A stretch of DNA of 64,000 bases from DGNJ01 sp002388905 (GCA_036843405.1 DAITSJ010000003.1:124001-188000); one strand, 5' to 3'. Shown: positions 1-9,132, numbered from the stretch's first letter. Made by a program: numbers and translations. Notes: generated by a model not told the origin, from the letters alone.

Positions 1-7
1 CATCAAA

Positions 8-69
8 CCGTCACTAGAATATCATTGTCACATCATCAAAACGTCATGTAATTGTAATAAAAATGTCAT
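8..69 (+). promoter_or_regulatory. Tandem Pho-box array (PhoB binding sites)
   Basis: Six 7-mers lie in exact 11-bp register: CCGTCAC (8-14), ATATCAT (19-25), ACATCAT (30-36), ACGTCAT (41-47), TTGTAAT (52-58) and ATGTCAT (63-69). The 4-bp gaps between them are mostly A/T rich. The window opens with CAT, which fits a seventh unit cut off by the edge. The known Pho box is two CTGTCAT-like repeats at 11-bp spacing, so this is about three adjoining boxes. It ends 76 bp before a phosphate-porin start codon. PhoB activation is inferred from sequence only. Confidence 0.8.
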
Positions 70-145
70 TTTTCCCCTCCAAAATGTCCCTCGACAAGAT
101 GGGCTAGGCGCCCTGTATCTCAATCTATCAACGAGGGGAAATATC

Positions 146-1339
146 ATGAAACGATCTGCACTTGTCCTGGCTATCACCGCAGCCGCTGCCGGGGGCACCC
201 ATGCCGGCACGGTCACCACCGACGGTCCCGATATCGTCATCAACACCAAGGGCGGTTTCGAGGCTGCCACCACTGACGGGCAGTTCGCCTTCGAGATCGG
301 CGGTCGCCTGCAGTGGGACTACGACAACTACAGCGACGGCTATGGCGATGGCAGCGATTCCGAGTTGCGCCGTGGGCGCGTCTATGTGGCCGGCACCATC
401 CTTAAGGACTGGGGCTACAAGTTTCAGTATGAGTTCGACGAGGCGGGCAATTCGGACCTGGAGGACGCCTATATCAAGTACGCCGGCCTTCCCGCCTATA
501 TCAAGGGTGGGCGCTTCAAGCGTCCCTTCGGTCTTGAGGAATTGACCTCGTCCAAGCACATCAGCACCATCGAGCGCGCTTCCTTTTACGATATGCTGCC
601 GGTGAGCCGCAGCGACATGAACCTGGAGATCGGCCAGGAAACCGGCAACTACACCTGGGCCCTGGGCATTTACGAAAACGACGGCCTCAAGGATGAAATT
701 GACGATACCGGCGACGTTACCTATAGCTACGGTGGCCGCGTCACCTTCGCCCCCATCAACGAGGCGGGCAATGTGGTCCACCTGGGGGCCGCCGCCATTC
801 GGGTCGACTACGGCGATAATTTGCAGGACGCACGCCTGCGCACCCGCTTTGGCGTCCATACCGGCGAACGGATCGAACTGGTCGACGGTCTCGATACAAT
901 CGAGGACGAAGACCTCTACGGCCTGGAAGCGGCCTGGGTTGCGGGTCCCTTCTCCCTTCAGGGCGAGTACGTCAACCTGCAGAAAAACGCGACGTCCGGC
1001 GCCGAGGACGTGGAGCTGGATGCCTACTACCTGATGGCCACCTACAACCTGATGGGCCAGTCACGGGTTTACAGCAAGGGCGAGTTCAAGAGCCCCAAAG
1101 GCGGTGTTGAACTGGTGGCCAAGTACGAGGGCGGCGAAGCGGAACTCATGGATACCACCGAGTACACCCAGTACACCCTGGGGGTCAACTGGTATGTCAA
1201 CAAGAACGTGCGGCTTTCCGCCAACTACCTGAACTTTGACCTTGACGATACCGACGGCTTCGGCTTCGCCCCCATCGTGGCGGGTGTCGACGGCGAGGAT
1301 GGCTCTGCCTTCACCGTGCGCGCCCAGCTTGTGTTCTAA
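146..1339 (+). CDS. Phosphate-selective porin, OprO/OprP family
   Basis: Predicted outer-membrane channel of 397 residues for phosphate or polyphosphate uptake. It has a classic signal peptide (residues 1-20, Lys-Arg start, Ala-rich core, cleavage near THA-G). The mature part alternates short hydrophobic and aromatic beta segments with acidic turns and ends in an aromatic residue (QLVF), as outer-membrane barrels do. An early GGRLQWDYDNY stretch and a GGRFKRPFGLEEL stretch are typical of the Porin_O_P family. The ATG follows GAGGGG by 8 bases. The gene stands alone behind the Pho-box array and ahead of a strong terminator, which supports phosphate-starvation control. Anion preference (phosphate or pyrophosphate) cannot be read from sequence. 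Confidence 0.85.
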   Translation: MKRSALVLAITAAAAGGTHAGTVTTDGPDIVINTKGGFEAATTDGQFAFEIGGRLQWDYDNYSDGYGDGSDSELRRGRVYVAGTILKDWGYKFQYEFDEAGNSDLEDAYIKYAGLPAYIKGGRFKRPFGLEELTSSKHISTIERASFYDMLPVSRSDMNLEIGQETGNYTWALGIYENDGLKDEIDDTGDVTYSYGGRVTFAPINEAGNVVHLGAAAIRVDYGDNLQDARLRTRFGVHTGERIELVDGLDTIEDEDLYGLEAAWVAGPFSLQGEYVNLQKNATSGAEDVELDAYYLMATYNLMGQSRVYSKGEFKSPKGGVELVAKYEGGEAELMDTTEYTQYTLGVNWYVNKNVRLSANYLNFDLDDTDGFGFAPIVAGVDGEDGSAFTVRAQLVF

Positions 1340-1362
1340 GGCCCGCCCAACCCGGCTCCGCT

Positions 1363-1392
1363 AAAAGCCCGGCCCTGTGCCGGGCTTTTTTT
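1363..1392 (+). terminator. Rho-independent terminator of the porin gene
   Basis: A 10-bp perfect stem, AAAAGCCCGG (1363-1372) with CCGGGCTTTT (1380-1389), has a 7-base loop and is followed by a T run. It lies 24 bases after the porin stop codon. Confidence 0.9.
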
Positions 1393-1604
1393 GCCTCTCG
1401 GGTCGCTGTCCAGGTATTGTCGAATAAATAGGGGCAAGAACGGTGCCTGTTCGCGGCTTAGTCGGCTCGCGCCCCGGGGACGGGGGCACTATACTGGATG
1501 GGTAGGTACCGAGCGGGCCAGCATACCGATGACAGGTGTATCATGTCGCCAGCGGGTTCGTTAGAATCCGCTCCTGAGTGGAGAGGCTGTGTAACAGGAA
1601 AATC

Positions 1605-2339
1605 ATGGTTCGATTTATTACCCGTACTCACTGGCTCATTTGGATGGTGCTAACGATTCCGGCCCTGGCCCAGGACAAAGTCAGCGATCCTTTTGAACCT
1701 GTCAACCGCGCTGTCTTTTCGTTTAATGAAACAGCCGACCGCTACGTACTCAAACCCGCCGCCCGGGGCTACAGGGCGGTGACTCCGGATCCGGTGGAGA
1801 ACGGTATTGCCCGGATGTTCGACAATCTGGGGGAAATCGTCAATGTCGCCAATGCCCTGCTACAGGGCAAATTCGTGCAGGCCGGCAACGACAGTGGCCG
1901 GTTCCTGGTTAATTCCACAGTGGGCGTGGCCGGCTTCTTCGATGTTGCCCAGGTGATGGGGCTGGAAAAGAATGATGGCGAGGACTTCGGCCAGACACTG
2001 GGGGTCTGGGGACTGCGCCGGGGGCCCTATCTGGTGGTTCCATTCCTCGGTCCGAGTACGCTGCGGGACGCGCCGGCGCGCTATGCCGACAGTTTTCTCA
2101 ACCCCGTTCGCTATGTCGATCACGTACCTACCCGCAATACCATTATCGGTACAAGCCTCCTTTCAACCCGGGCCCGGTTGCTGGAGGCGGAAAAGCTCAC
2201 AAGGGGCGATAAATATATTTTCGTCAGGGATGTCTATCTTCAGCGACGAGTCTACCTCATCAGGGACGGCCAGGTGGAGGATACGTTTGGCAGCGACTAT
2301 GGTGAGTACGGTGACGAGAGCGAATACGGAGAATTTTGA
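1605..2339 (+). CDS. mlaA: MlaA/VacJ family outer-membrane lipid asymmetry protein
   Basis: Outer-membrane component of the Mla pathway, which removes misplaced phospholipids from the outer leaflet. The family signatures DPFEPVNR and FNETADRYVLKP open the mature protein, followed by a GRFLVNSTVG-like segment and GPYLVVPFLGPSTLRD. I chose the ATG at 1605 because AGGAAA precedes it; an in-frame GTG at 1578 would add 9 residues. The signal segment ends in PALAQD with no cysteine, so the usual lipobox is missing and the protein looks signal-peptidase-I processed. The C-terminus is very acidic and Tyr/Gly rich. The stop overlaps the next start, so it is translationally coupled to the rssB-like gene. 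Confidence 0.88.
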   Translation: MVRFITRTHWLIWMVLTIPALAQDKVSDPFEPVNRAVFSFNETADRYVLKPAARGYRAVTPDPVENGIARMFDNLGEIVNVANALLQGKFVQAGNDSGRFLVNSTVGVAGFFDVAQVMGLEKNDGEDFGQTLGVWGLRRGPYLVVPFLGPSTLRDAPARYADSFLNPVRYVDHVPTRNTIIGTSLLSTRARLLEAEKLTRGDKYIFVRDVYLQRRVYLIRDGQVEDTFGSDYGEYGDESEYGEF

Positions 2340-3565
2340 ATACCCTGTCGCCAGCCCCCGGTATTGCGAGGCCGTCCGTGCCGGATGCTAAACAGCGTAT
2401 CCTGCTCGCTTCGCCGCAGGAGGAACAGGTCTACCACTGGCGCCGAGTGCTTGAGGACATGGGCTGGCAGGTGGATACCTCTTTCAAGCCCTGGTCCCTG
2501 AGCGCTGCCGACTGCACCGATTACCAGATTGTCGTTGCAGAGACCGGGGGCGAGGGCATCCAGCAGTTTATCGAACTGCTCGATCACTGCTCTGAACACG
2601 ATAGCGGAGCGTTGCTGCCAATCTTGTCCGATGCCACGCCGGAAATGGTCATCAACCTTATCCGTCAGGGCGTGGTGGACGTACTCCTTTCGCCATTTTC
2701 TGATCACGAACTGGTGGAAACCGTCAATCGGGTCGCCGGCCACAAGAGCCTCTACGATGAAAATCTGGCCTACAGCGACCAGTTGGAGAGAACCAACCGG
2801 GAGCTCAAGGAAAGCCTGAACATTCTCAAGATGGATCAACTGGCGGGCAAGCAGGTGCAAAAGACCATGCTGCCCATCACTCCGCTCCATCATGGCGATT
2901 TTACCATCGCCCACCGTATCGTTCCCTCGCTCTATCTCAGTGGCGATTTTGTCGGTTACAACATTGTTTTCGACCGCTTCCTGCTTTTCTATCTCGCCGA
3001 TGTTTCCGGTCACGGTGCGTCGTCGGCATTTATTACCATCTTGCTGAAGTTTATCCTGCGCCGTATCCTGCGTCGTCACCTGGCGGCCAATGATATCCAG
3101 ACCCTCGCCTTGGCGCCCCAGGGTTTTATCGAGCACGTCAATCGCCAGATTATTGCCACCTCACTGGAAAAACACCTGACCATGTTTGCAGGCGCCATCG
3201 ACATGGAAACCAGCATTTTCCGCTACGGTATTGCCGCGCAGGTGCCCATGCCCATCCTCCTGGCCGATGGCGAGGCACGGTACCTGTCCGGCAAGGGCAA
3301 GCCCGTGGGGTTGTTCGAGAACGCCAGCTGGGAAATCCAGCAAATGTCGCTGCCCCGGGAGTTCGGGCTGGTGATTGCCTCGGACGGGCTGCTTGACGCG
3401 CTGCCCGGCGATGCCCTCAACGACAAGGAAGCCTATTTCCTGGAAACGGTGGCCAGTGCCGGCTCGGATCACGATAAGTTGTGTGCCAGGCTCGGGATCG
3501 ACGACGTTCGTGAACCCCTTGATGACATTTCCCTGCTTACCATCAACCGACGGAGTATGTCGTGA
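2336..3565 (+). CDS. rssB: RssB-like response regulator with PP2C (SpoIIE) phosphatase domain
   Basis: 409 residues. Residues about 21-125 fold like a receiver but lack the acidic pocket (RILLASPQ instead of ILxVDDD) and carry Glu69 (VVAET) where the phosphorylated Asp should be. A short coiled-coil linker follows (about 140-165). The PP2C/SpoIIE phosphatase (about 185-405) is intact, with LSGDFVGY (Asp204), ADVSGHG (Asp222), SDGLLD and DDISLL as metal-binding Asp motifs. The arrangement and the phrase SLN-L--DQ-AG-QVQ-ML match, from memory, the Pseudomonas RssB type encoded near vacJ/mlaA. The start is TTG within a TTGA overlap with mlaA, preceded by GGAGA. The likely substrate is the STAS protein encoded next. 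A role in RpoS control is inference. Confidence 0.8.
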   Translation: MNTLSPAPGIARPSVPDAKQRILLASPQEEQVYHWRRVLEDMGWQVDTSFKPWSLSAADCTDYQIVVAETGGEGIQQFIELLDHCSEHDSGALLPILSDATPEMVINLIRQGVVDVLLSPFSDHELVETVNRVAGHKSLYDENLAYSDQLERTNRELKESLNILKMDQLAGKQVQKTMLPITPLHHGDFTIAHRIVPSLYLSGDFVGYNIVFDRFLLFYLADVSGHGASSAFITILLKFILRRILRRHLAANDIQTLALAPQGFIEHVNRQIIATSLEKHLTMFAGAIDMETSIFRYGIAAQVPMPILLADGEARYLSGKGKPVGLFENASWEIQQMSLPREFGLVIASDGLLDALPGDALNDKEAYFLETVASAGSDHDKLCARLGIDDVREPLDDISLLTINRRSMS

Positions 3566-4056
3566 ACCCCGGCAAGATTCTTGTTGCCGACCAGGATGGC
3601 ATCTATCTTCTCAAGCTCACCGGCGATGTCCGGGTTACCCTGTGCGCATCGATCAGCGATTATATCGAGCGGATCTTCAGCGGGCAGACGCCCCGGGAAA
3701 TCTACGTGGATCTGATCGAGGCGGAAGGGGTCGACAGCACCACCCTGGGGCTGCTCGCGAAACTGGCGCTCTACTGCCAGGAGAAGCTCGGTTTCAAGGC
3801 CAAGCTGCTGTGCGTGAATCGCAGCATCCTGCGGATTCTCGAATCCATGGAACTGGACGAACTTTTCGATATCCTGGTGACACCCGACAGCCTCAAACTC
3901 GAAACCCTGGAATTGGGTCAGGTGGACCCCAGTGAAGAGAAGATGCGCAAACAGGTCCTGGACGCCCATAAGCTATTGGTCAAACTTAATCCAAAGCTCT
4001 GGTATGAGTTTGAGGATCTTATCACCGCCCTGGACGACGACGGCGCCGACGCCTAG
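3562..4056 (+). CDS. rssC: STAS-domain anti-sigma factor antagonist, RssC-like
   Basis: 164 residues with a STAS domain over about 5-105 and an extra helical tail. The conserved phospho-site is VDSTTLG (Ser59-Thr60), the pattern of SpoIIAA-type antagonists that are switched by phosphorylation. The start overlaps the stop of the SpoIIE-phosphatase gene (GTGA), so the phosphatase and its presumed target are made together. The order mlaA, rssB, rssC resembles Pseudomonas, where RssC is described as opposing RssB. No kinase or sigma factor lies nearby, so the partner kinase must be elsewhere or absent. Confidence 0.75.
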   Translation: MNPGKILVADQDGIYLLKLTGDVRVTLCASISDYIERIFSGQTPREIYVDLIEAEGVDSTTLGLLAKLALYCQEKLGFKAKLLCVNRSILRILESMELDELFDILVTPDSLKLETLELGQVDPSEEKMRKQVLDAHKLLVKLNPKLWYEFEDLITALDDDGADA

Positions 4057-4499
4057 CGGGCGTGGTGTTTGGCCCGGATAAAGGCGCTGTGAGGTACGTG
4101 TATCAGTTCGGCGATCTTGCGAATGGTCGCTTCCTCGTGTTTGTCCAGGCTACCGTCTGCGAAGGCCACCTTCCACAGGGAAATCATCAGTTCTTCCTTC
4201 TCCGCCACGGAGAAAAACCGGTTGACCAGATCCGTGAACTGGTAGAGGGAGGTCGCTTCCTCCACTTCCTCGCCGGCCATGGCCACCAATTCCCGGCTTT
4301 GCTCGGTGGTAAGCCCGAAGTGCCGATCCAGAAGGGCGAGGATGGAATCCCGTTCCGCATTATCACCGCGACCGTCGATCATCATGACCTCCGTTAGCAG
4401 TGCGGCGGTGGCGAGACGGATGCGTTCCTCGCGATGCTCTTCCGGAGCCTCCGGGGGCTGAATTTTTTCGTTAAAAAAAGCGGCGATCCGATTGATCAT
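4053..4499 (-). CDS. TerB-like (tellurite resistance B fold) protein
   Basis: 148 residues, all-helical. Two acidic repeats, VMMIDGRGDNAERDSI and VAFADGSLDKHEEATI, are the metal-binding hallmarks of the TerB fold. No signal peptide, so cytosolic. The start ATG overlaps the dusA stop (ATGA), so the two form a coupled operon. The stop shares CTAG with the oppositely oriented rssC-like gene. Stand-alone TerB proteins are common and poorly characterised; there is no ter operon here, so tellurite resistance should not be assumed. Confidence 0.75.
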   Translation of the reverse strand: MINRIAAFFNEKIQPPEAPEEHREERIRLATAALLTEVMMIDGRGDNAERDSILALLDRHFGLTTEQSRELVAMAGEEVEEATSLYQFTDLVNRFFSVAEKEELMISLWKVAFADGSLDKHEEATIRKIAELIHVPHSAFIRAKHHAR

Positions 4500-5512
4500 G
4501 CTGCATCCCTCCCCGGGTGTTCGACACCCTTCCTGGCGGCCATGGCCTGCCGGATCAGCCCGGCCCCGGACTGCGGCAAATGCGCCTGTTCGCTGATATA
4601 GCGCCGGAAACGACGGGCTCCCGGCTGACCGTTGTAAAGGCCCAGGATATGGCGGGTCATATGGCTCAGTCGCGTACCCCCTTGCATTTCCCGTTCAACA
4701 TAGTCGGCAAAGGTCTCGAGGATTTCATCCCGGCCTGCTGTGGCCTTCCCGCAACCGTAGAAACGGCTGTCCACCTCAGTCAGCATGTAGGGGTTCTGGT
4801 AGGCCTCGCGACCGATCATGACCCCGTCGACGTGCCGGAGGTGCTTCTCGGCCTCGTCCAGGGTGCGGACACCACCGTTGAGCACGATCTCCAAATCGGG
4901 TAATTCTTCCTTGAGTCGATAGACATAGTCATATTTCAGAGGCGGGATTTCCCGGTTCTGCTTGGGGCTCAGGCCATTCAGCCAGGCCTTGCGGGCATGA
5001 ACGATAAAGGTTTTGCAGCCCGCCTCGGCAACGCGGCCGACGAAGTCGCGGAAATAATCGTAGGAATCCAGGTTGTCGACGCCGATGCGGTGCTTGACCG
5101 TGACGGGTATCGACACGCTGTCGGCCATGGCTGCGACGGCATCAGCCACACGATCCGGCGCCTGCATCAGGCTGGCGCCGAAGCGGCCGGACTTGACCCG
5201 GTCGCTGGGACAGCCACAGTTGAGGTTGACCTCGTCGAAGCCGGCTTTCTGGGCAAAATCGGCGCAGCGGGCCAACTCGCCGGGATCGCTGCCGCCGAGC
5301 TGAATGGCCACCGGGTGTTCACTGGGATCGAATGCCAGAAATCGCGCCCGGTCCCCGTGAATCAGGGCGCCGGTGGTGACCATTTCCGTATACAGAAGCG
5401 TTTCCCGGCTGATAAGGCGCAGAAAATAGCGACAGAAGCGATCCGTGTAATCCATCATCGGTGCTACACTGATGCGCCTTTTTATGGCGGTAATCGCTGG
5501 ATGACTGGTCAT
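4496..5512 (-). CDS. dusA: tRNA-dihydrouridine synthase A
   Basis: FMN enzyme that reduces uridines to dihydrouridine in the tRNA D-loop (positions 20/20a for DusA). The N-terminus RRISVAPMMDYTDRFCR is the Dus FMN-binding start. NLNCGCPSDRVKSGRFG holds the catalytic Cys. VKHRIG and FIVHARKAWLNGLSPKQNR are DusA-type substrate-binding segments. The length of 338 residues is normal. It is first in a two-gene minus-strand operon with the TerB-like gene. Confidence 0.95.
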   Translation of the reverse strand: MTSHPAITAIKRRISVAPMMDYTDRFCRYFLRLISRETLLYTEMVTTGALIHGDRARFLAFDPSEHPVAIQLGGSDPGELARCADFAQKAGFDEVNLNCGCPSDRVKSGRFGASLMQAPDRVADAVAAMADSVSIPVTVKHRIGVDNLDSYDYFRDFVGRVAEAGCKTFIVHARKAWLNGLSPKQNREIPPLKYDYVYRLKEELPDLEIVLNGGVRTLDEAEKHLRHVDGVMIGREAYQNPYMLTEVDSRFYGCGKATAGRDEILETFADYVEREMQGGTRLSHMTRHILGLYNGQPGARRFRRYISEQAHLPQSGAGLIRQAMAARKGVEHPGRDAA

Positions 5513-5578
5513 AAGTTAATGAAATTGTGGCAAAATACCATTATACAGGCCATGGCGATGGCATTGCCAACCTGACAA

Positions 5579-7774
5579 ATGCGGGAAACTCAGAGCGTGC
5601 AGGAACCAATAAAAAAAGATTATCAGCCTACCGGGCAAAAGTCGGCGAGGGAGGAGGGGTCCTGGGGCGCCGGCTTGCTGGATTGTCTGCTGTTGGTGGC
5701 GGACCTGGAAGGGTACGCCACTTCCGAGCCCGCCGTTGTCTCGGGGCTGCCTCTGGATGAGGGCCGTCTCGAACCCCGTAATTTTGTCCGGGCGGCCAAC
5801 CGGGCGGGTTTGGCGGCGCGGCTGATGGAGCGGCAACTTGAGGACATTCCCCGGGACGTGCTGCCGGCAATCCTGCACCTGCGCGATGGCGCTTACGCGG
5901 TGCTGGCGGATATCGATCACCACCTGGGTTATGGGGTCCTTGTGTCACCGGAGAGCCGGGCATCCCAACAGGTGGAGCTTGCCGATCTGGCGGCCCTGTA
6001 TACCGGTACTGTCTACTACCTGCGTCCCATGCAACAGTTCGATCGACGCACGCCGGCCATCTACAGGGATGAGGGCGAACACTGGTTCTGGGGTGTTATC
6101 AAGAGTTCCGCCGGTATTTACCGGGACGTCCTGATTGCCTCTTTCTTCGTCAACCTCTTCGTGCTGGCCCAGCCGCTGTTCGTGATGAATGTCTACGACA
6201 GGGTGGTGCCCAACAACGCCGTGGAAACCCTTTGGGCCCTGGCGGTGGGCGTGGTGATCGTCTACCTGTTCGATCTGCTGATTAAAACGCTACGCGGTTA
6301 TTTTGTTGAACTGGCGGCCAAGCGCTCCGATGTGATCCTCTCGTCCATGCTTTTCGAACGGGTCATGGGACTGAAAATGCAGCATCGGCCCCAATCGGTG
6401 GGGGCTTTCGCGAACCGGCTTCAGGAGTTCGATTCAATACGTAACTTCATTACGTCGGGCAGCATTCTGACCCTCATAGACTTGCCTTTTTTACTGATAT
6501 TCCTGTTTTTTATCGCCTACATCGGTGGCTGGCTTGTGGCGATACCCGTCCTCGCCATTCCCATCGCCCTGGTCCTGGGGTTGCATGCCCAGAGGAAGTT
6601 GCGGCCCATGATCCGCAACGTTATGACCGGTTCGGCCAAAAAGAGCGCCACGTTGGTGGAAAGTATGTCCGGCGTTGAAACCCTGAAGACTCTCGGAGCG
6701 GAGGGCAGCGTCCAGCGTAGCTGGGAGCAGTCCGTCGGCTATGTCTCCCAGTGGGGCCTTCAGGCCAGGAAAGTTTCCAACGCCACTCTTTATTCGGTCC
6801 AGTCCCTCCAGCAGTTCGCCATGGTGGCCATCGTGGTCTGGGGCGTCTATCTCATTGCCGGACAGGAACTCACCCTGGGTGGCCTGATCGCCTGCGTTAT
6901 CCTCAACGGCCGGGCCCTGGCGCCGCTCGGCCAGGTGGCGTCGCTAATCAGCCAATACGATCACGCCGAGGCCACCCTCAAATCCCTTAACGAGATCATG
7001 CATTCGCCGGTGGAGCGGGAGCCCGGCAAGCGTTATCTGCACCGACCCCGGCTGGTGGGCAATTTCGATTTCCGGGAAGTGACGTTCGCTTACAACGAGG
7101 AATCGGCGCCGGCGCTGGAAAATGTCTCCCTTTCCATCAAGGCAGGGGAAAAAGTGGGCATTATCGGTCGCATTGGCTCGGGCAAGTCGACCCTCGGCAA
7201 GCTGGCATTACGTCTCTATGAGCCCCAGAAAGGCTCTGTGCGCGTTGACGGTTTCGATGTCCAGCAACTGGATCCCAGCGATTTGCGCAGCAATATCGGG
7301 ACCATTAACCAGGACGTGACGCTTTTCTATGGCTCCGTTCGCGACAATATCACCATGGGGCTGCATTCGGTGGACGACGGTCGCGTGGTCGAGGCCGCTG
7401 AAAAAGCCGGCCTCGCGGAGCTTATTAATAGCCACCCTCTGGGTTTCGATATGCCCATCGGTGAGCGGGGTGAGACCCTCTCCGGGGGGCAGCGCCAGGC
7501 CATCGGCCTGGCCCGGGTGTTCCTGCGCAACCCTCAAATCCTCCTGCTCGACGAACCCACCTCGTCGATGGACCAGGGCAGTGAAAAGGCTGTCATGGCT
7601 CGTCTCAAGGAATTCGCCGGGGACAAGACGGTGCTTCTGATTACCCACAAAATGCAGCTGCTCGATATGGTTGACCGGCTGGTGATACTGGACAAGGGGC
7701 GGCTTGTGGCCGACGGTCCCAGGGATAAAGTGCTGGAAGCGCTCAGGAAGGGCGAGTTGCGGGGTAGGGCGTAA
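5579..7774 (+). CDS. lapB: Type I secretion ABC transporter ATPase, LapB type
   Basis: Inner-membrane ATPase/permease that powers export of the RTX adhesin. Residues about 30-150 form a C39-like domain with no catalytic Cys-His pair, as in transporters that do not cut their substrate. Residues about 165-450 are the membrane domain (segments such as LIDLPFLLIFLFFIAYIG). The ATPase has Walker A GRIGSGKST (530-538), signature LSGGQRQ and Walker B ILLLDEPTSS with a switch His in LLITHK. Length (731) is standard. The ATG at 5579 has no clear ribosome site. Its stop overlaps the start of the fusion-protein gene (TAATG), so they are one operon. Confidence 0.92.
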   Translation: MRETQSVQEPIKKDYQPTGQKSAREEGSWGAGLLDCLLLVADLEGYATSEPAVVSGLPLDEGRLEPRNFVRAANRAGLAARLMERQLEDIPRDVLPAILHLRDGAYAVLADIDHHLGYGVLVSPESRASQQVELADLAALYTGTVYYLRPMQQFDRRTPAIYRDEGEHWFWGVIKSSAGIYRDVLIASFFVNLFVLAQPLFVMNVYDRVVPNNAVETLWALAVGVVIVYLFDLLIKTLRGYFVELAAKRSDVILSSMLFERVMGLKMQHRPQSVGAFANRLQEFDSIRNFITSGSILTLIDLPFLLIFLFFIAYIGGWLVAIPVLAIPIALVLGLHAQRKLRPMIRNVMTGSAKKSATLVESMSGVETLKTLGAEGSVQRSWEQSVGYVSQWGLQARKVSNATLYSVQSLQQFAMVAIVVWGVYLIAGQELTLGGLIACVILNGRALAPLGQVASLISQYDHAEATLKSLNEIMHSPVEREPGKRYLHRPRLVGNFDFREVTFAYNEESAPALENVSLSIKAGEKVGIIGRIGSGKSTLGKLALRLYEPQKGSVRVDGFDVQQLDPSDLRSNIGTINQDVTLFYGSVRDNITMGLHSVDDGRVVEAAEKAGLAELINSHPLGFDMPIGERGETLSGGQRQAIGLARVFLRNPQILLLDEPTSSMDQGSEKAVMARLKEFAGDKTVLLITHKMQLLDMVDRLVILDKGRLVADGPRDKVLEALRKGELRGRA

Positions 7775-9132
7775 TGGCGGATCTGCGCAAGCTGAAAAAA
7801 CATTTTGACAAGACCGCCTCCACGGACCTGAAATACATGTCCTATTCGTCAGAGGCCATGCTCCAGCAATCTCCAGGCCTGAGCCGCGTCTTGCTCTGGG
7901 TGCTGGTCGTCTTTGTTTTGTTGATGATCGTCTGGGCGTCTCTGGCGGAAGTGGATGAGTTTACCCGTGCTCCCGGGCGCATCATTCCCTCTTCGAACGT
8001 CAAGGTGGTCCAGAACCTGGAAGGCGGTATTCTTCGCCAGCTCATGGTGCAAGAAGGACGCGTGGTGGAAAAAGACGAACCTCTTTTACGCATCGATGAC
8101 ACCATGGTTTCCGCCACCTTCCGCGAGAAGGGTCTCCACATTGACCAGTTGATGGTCAAGGCCGCGCGATTGCGGGCCCAGGCCCGACGAACCGACTTTG
8201 ACGAGGAACTGGCCAGATATGACGAGGAGTTTCCCGAACCCTTGGTGAAGAGCGAGCGGGAACTCTACGAATCAAGGATGGAGGAGTTCAGGTTGCGGCA
8301 CAGCGTTCTCGAGGAGCGGGCTCAGCAGAAGCGCCAGGAACTGTCCGCCGCGCGCTCCAAAACCGGGAACCTGGAGGGCAGTGTCGACTTGCTGCGTCGG
8401 GAGCTGAACATTACCCGACCGCTGGTGGAGGAAGGTGCCGTGTCCCACGTCGAAATGTTGCGCCTGGAACGCCAGCTCAACGACCTGAAGGGCGAACTCG
8501 AAGCGGCAAGACTCGCTGTTCCCCAACTGGAATCCGCCTACCAGGAAGCCAGGGATAACGTTGCCACCTATGTCCAGAACTTCACAAGCGAAGCCAGGGA
8601 AAAGCTCAACGAGGCCACCACTGAGCTCGAGCGCGTTCAGGAAAGCAATGCGGCTTATGCCGACCGCGTCCGGCGGACCCTGGTCCGTTCGCCGGTGCGG
8701 GGTACAGTGAAAAGGCTGAATGTCACCACCATTGGCGGTGTCATCCAGCCCGGGGAGGACCTGGTGGAGATCGTCCCCATCGAGGACTCTCTGCTGGTGG
8801 ATGCCCGGGTGATGCCGGCGGATATTGCCTTTATTCATCCCGGCCAGAAGGCCTCGGTTAAGTTCACTGCCTACGATTATTCCATTTATGGCGGGCTCGA
8901 TGCGAAAGTCACCCATATCAGTCCCGATACAGTGACCGACAAGGAAGGCAACAGCTTTTATGAAGTACGCCTGGTCACCGAGAGCAGCCACCTGGGCAGG
9001 GAAGATGACCCGCTCCCCATCATTCCGGGCATGACCGTCCAGGTGGATATCCATACCGGGGATAAAACGATCATGGACTACCTGCTCAAGCCCATCCTCA
9101 AAACGAAACAATTAGCCCTTCGTGAAAAATGA
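7774..9132 (+). CDS. lapC: Type I secretion membrane fusion protein, HlyD/LapC type
   Basis: Periplasmic adaptor linking LapB to the outer-membrane pore. It has a cytoplasmic N-tail, one membrane segment (about 32-50, LLWVLVVFVLLMIVWASL), a biotinyl-lipoyl-like half motif (VQNLEGGILRQLMVQEGRVV), a long coiled coil of charged heptads (about 125-290), the second lipoyl half (RSPVRGTVKRLNV) and the HlyD beta-barrel ending with IPGMTVQVDIHTG. The length of 452 is typical. Export directly with the LapB-type ATPase is supported by the TAATG overlap. Confidence 0.92.
   Translation: MADLRKLKKHFDKTASTDLKYMSYSSEAMLQQSPGLSRVLLWVLVVFVLLMIVWASLAEVDEFTRAPGRIIPSSNVKVVQNLEGGILRQLMVQEGRVVEKDEPLLRIDDTMVSATFREKGLHIDQLMVKAARLRAQARRTDFDEELARYDEEFPEPLVKSERELYESRMEEFRLRHSVLEERAQQKRQELSAARSKTGNLEGSVDLLRRELNITRPLVEEGAVSHVEMLRLERQLNDLKGELEAARLAVPQLESAYQEARDNVATYVQNFTSEAREKLNEATTELERVQESNAAYADRVRRTLVRSPVRGTVKRLNVTTIGGVIQPGEDLVEIVPIEDSLLVDARVMPADIAFIHPGQKASVKFTAYDYSIYGGLDAKVTHISPDTVTDKEGNSFYEVRLVTESSHLGREDDPLPIIPGMTVQVDIHTGDKTIMDYLLKPILKTKQLALREK

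Noticed and set aside
4053..4499. Tellurite-resistance operon
   Set aside because: Only a single TerB-like protein is present; no terA, terC, terD or terZ neighbours support that function.
5513..5578. A promoter for the secretion operon
   Set aside because: TATACA at 5542-5547 is present, but the best -35-like hexamer is only 11 bases away, so no pair meets the usual spacing.
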